In this document: positions 6,609 through 7,350 of the stretch, in pieces
Layout of the letters: each line of letters opens with the position of its first letter
Numbering within the stretch: the first letter of the stretch is position 1
Source of the DNA: Planctomicrobium sp.
GTDB lineage: Bacteria; Planctomycetota; Planctomycetia; Planctomycetales; Planctomycetaceae
Direction: 5' to 3'
NCBI GenBank assembly: GCA_029259835.1
Contig: JAJDEL010000476.1
Span: 1-7,350 of the forward strand
Length of the DNA: 7,350 nucleotides
Notes under the pieces: model-generated
The model's database searches: none
The model's input: only the letters and a program-made list of their open reading frames with translations
What the model was told of the DNA's origin: nothing
Translations under genes and position numbers: made by a program

Positions 6609-6656
6609 CAGATGCCATCTTCTTGAAGCCGCACGCATGGTATCCGGGATACCTCT

Positions 6657-7022
6657 TCATTCTTCTTTTGAAGAGAATTCGGCAACGGCGGCATCGACAT
6701 CGTCGAAGATTGACCAAACGGAGTCGAGATTCGTGATCGTGAGGATTTCGCGACAATAAGGCTGTAGTCCAGACAGCCCGAAACGTCCGTTCTCGCTCGA
6801 TTTGACTCGATTCCACATGCGAAAAAGCGTTTCGATAAAAGATGATCCATAAAATTCGATGTGTTGCATATCGACCACAATCTGTGGTGGAATACTGACA
6901 ACGAGATCAAGAAGCTGCTGACTGATCTCTTCCAGATTGTCTTCGTCGATACTAATCGCTGCGGAGCCTATCGTCAGCACCTGCACGCCATCGACTTCAT
7001 GGTGTGTCACTTTGATTGACAT
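6657..7022 (-). CDS. STAS-domain protein, anti-sigma factor antagonist-like
   Basis: The 121-residue product is one STAS domain from end to end, as in SpoIIAA/RsbV-type anti-sigma factor antagonists. Visible elements are the N-terminal strands (VTHHEVDGVQVLTIG), a central strand PQIVVDMQHIEFYGSSFIETLF (46-67), the strand GRFGLSGLQ (79-87), and the closing helix REILTITNLDSVWSIFDDVDAAVAEF (91-116). In classic members the switch serine lies in D-S-S-G; here the same place reads G-S-S-F (59-62), so a serine is kept but both flanking residues differ. The ATG at 7022 is preceded by GGTGGGAAAAGT on the minus strand, a reasonable ribosome-binding site. No anti-sigma kinase or alternative sigma gene is adjacent; the primary sigma gene 2 kb away is not its expected target. 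It probably acts in a partner-switching signal cascade, which is inference. Confidence 0.82.
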   Translation of the reverse strand: MSIKVTHHEVDGVQVLTIGSAAISIDEDNLEEISQQLLDLVVSIPPQIVVDMQHIEFYGSSFIETLFRMWNRVKSSENGRFGLSGLQPYCREILTITNLDSVWSIFDDVDAAVAEFSSKEE

Positions 7023-7092
7023 ACTTTTCCCACCAGCAATATAAGGTCCGCAATTGAATGTCCCTGCCCGAATGGAACAAACTCACGTTTAC

Positions 7093-7120
7093 ATCGTAAT
7101 CGGGCGATCATCTTTGTCAA
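7093..7120 (-). promoter_or_regulatory. Candidate promoter for the STAS gene
   Basis: On the minus strand TTGACA (7120-7115, perfect -35) is followed after 16 bases by TACGAT (7098-7093, 4 of 6 to the -10 consensus). A start near 7086 would leave a leader of about 65 bases before the ATG at 7022. It lies downstream of the tRNA-His terminator, so the STAS gene would be transcribed independently of the tRNA. Confidence 0.45.
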
Positions 7121-7256
7121 TTCGCAGGTAGTTCCTGAGGTCATTGAATCTCTGCAATTGAAGGACATTTTTCCTGCAGTTCGGCCGCAGAATACCGATG
7201 AGGATGAAAACTCAGTGTACGAACTAACAGTTCTCGCTCAGGATGTTGAGTTGCAC

Positions 7257-7290
7257 AAAAATAGCCAAACCAATAAGAATTGGCTTGGCT
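7257..7290 (-). terminator. Intrinsic terminator downstream of tRNA-His
   Basis: Read on the minus strand, AGCCAAGCCAAT (7290-7279) pairs with ATTGGTTTGGCT (7274-7263) over 12 positions (one G-T wobble) around a TCTT loop, followed by ATTTTT (7262-7257). It begins 9 bases after the 3' end of the tRNA gene, so it fits tRNA termination. The arms are also complementary on the plus strand, but there the stem is not followed by a T-run. Confidence 0.85.
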
Positions 7291-7298
7291 TCAAAAGG

Positions 7299-7350
7299 GG
7301 TGAGTAACCGGATTTGAACCGGCGACCTCCTGGACCACAACCAGGCGCTC
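7299..7350 (-). tRNA. tRNA-His (anticodon GUG), partial at the window edge
   Basis: On the minus strand the window starts at the D-arm 3' side (GAGC). It then shows the anticodon stem CCTGG/CCAGG around the loop TTGTGGT (anticodon GTG, His), the variable loop AGGTC, the T-arm GCCGG/CCGGT with loop TTCAAAT, and the acceptor 3' strand TACTCAC. The discriminator base is C73 at 7299, the identity element expected for tRNA-His. The bases after it read CCT, so the 3' CCA is not encoded and would be added enzymatically. The 5' acceptor strand and most of the D-arm lie outside the window. Confidence 0.94.

Larger units (their letters stand above)
7020..7307 (+). pseudogene. Possible truncated STAS-like remnant
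   Basis: The plus-strand frame from 7020 to a TAA at 7305-7307 is open for 95 codons but has no ATG, GTG or TTG until far inside it. Its middle reads RAIIFVNSQVVPEV, then IESLQLKDIFPAV (7101-7181). That resembles the last strand and helix of a STAS domain (pattern: hydrophobic strand, P-E-V, then L-x-L-x-x-I-F-P). The N-terminal half of such a domain is missing: upstream is the antisense of the intact minus-strand STAS gene. The frame also runs through the tRNA terminator and into the tRNA. If real, it is a decayed fragment; a chance open frame is the main alternative. Confidence 0.27.

Noticed and set aside
6639..6653. Dyad GGTATCC-G-GGATACC as a terminator for the STAS gene
   Set aside because: The stem is short with essentially no loop, and no T-run follows on the minus strand. 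It is mentioned only with the intergenic repeat.
6431..6910. 159-codon minus-strand frame overlapping the Rieske and STAS genes
   Set aside because: The STAS reading in another frame has clear domain homology and a ribosome-binding site. This longer frame covers the ends of two genes and has no family.
1..7350. Mobile elements, CRISPR arrays, toxin-antitoxin or defence genes
   Set aside because: No direct-repeat arrays, transposase or integrase motifs, or defence-type domains were seen on either strand.

Overview
The window is bacterial chromosomal DNA, probably from a member of the Planctomycetota. Three things suggest this. There is a PQQ-like beta-propeller protein of the 'DWPQ-x-LG-x-NR-x-GI' type that is abundant in that phylum, next to a BNR/sialidase-type hydrolase. 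The primary sigma factor has a mid-sized insertion between regions 1.2 and 2. The EF-Ts diverges at its EF-Tu contact motifs. Base composition is roughly balanced. Genus and species cannot be read from the sequence. The content is largely housekeeping, and no defence system, CRISPR array, insertion sequence or prophage is visible.

Positions 1-2246, plus strand: the 3' part of a sialidase-family protein with four Asp boxes (start is off the window). It is followed by a secreted PQQ-like beta-propeller protein with its own promoter-like element at 931-959.

Positions 2247-2949: a 0.7 kb gene-poor leader in front of the sigma factor gene. It holds promoter-like elements, several inverted repeats and one 48-codon ORF with a strong Shine-Dalgarno sequence. 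Positions 2950-4689 encode the primary sigma factor (rpoD/sigA), which starts at GTG and is followed by a 26-base perfect palindromic terminator.

Positions 4763-5219: a gene-free stretch whose last 100 bases form a chain of GATGG/CCATC-type hairpins with mutually exclusive pairings, directly ahead of tsf (5220-6053). rpsB, the usual upstream partner of tsf, is not there. A strong intrinsic terminator closes tsf. A small Rieske ferredoxin gene begins only 24 bases past the terminator's T-run.

Positions 6474-7350: a minus-strand STAS-domain (anti-sigma factor antagonist-like) gene convergent with the Rieske gene, with a good promoter upstream. A possible truncated STAS remnant lies on the plus strand. 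Last come an intrinsic terminator and a partial tRNA-His(GUG), both on the minus strand.

The genes are a mix of transcription (sigma factor), translation (EF-Ts, tRNA-His), signalling (STAS), redox (Rieske) and envelope or carbohydrate functions (sialidase-like, beta-propeller). Most look like single-gene transcription units rather than one operon. The points most worth checking are the altered EF-Ts motifs, the hairpin array before tsf, the leader ORF before rpoD and the STAS-like remnant.
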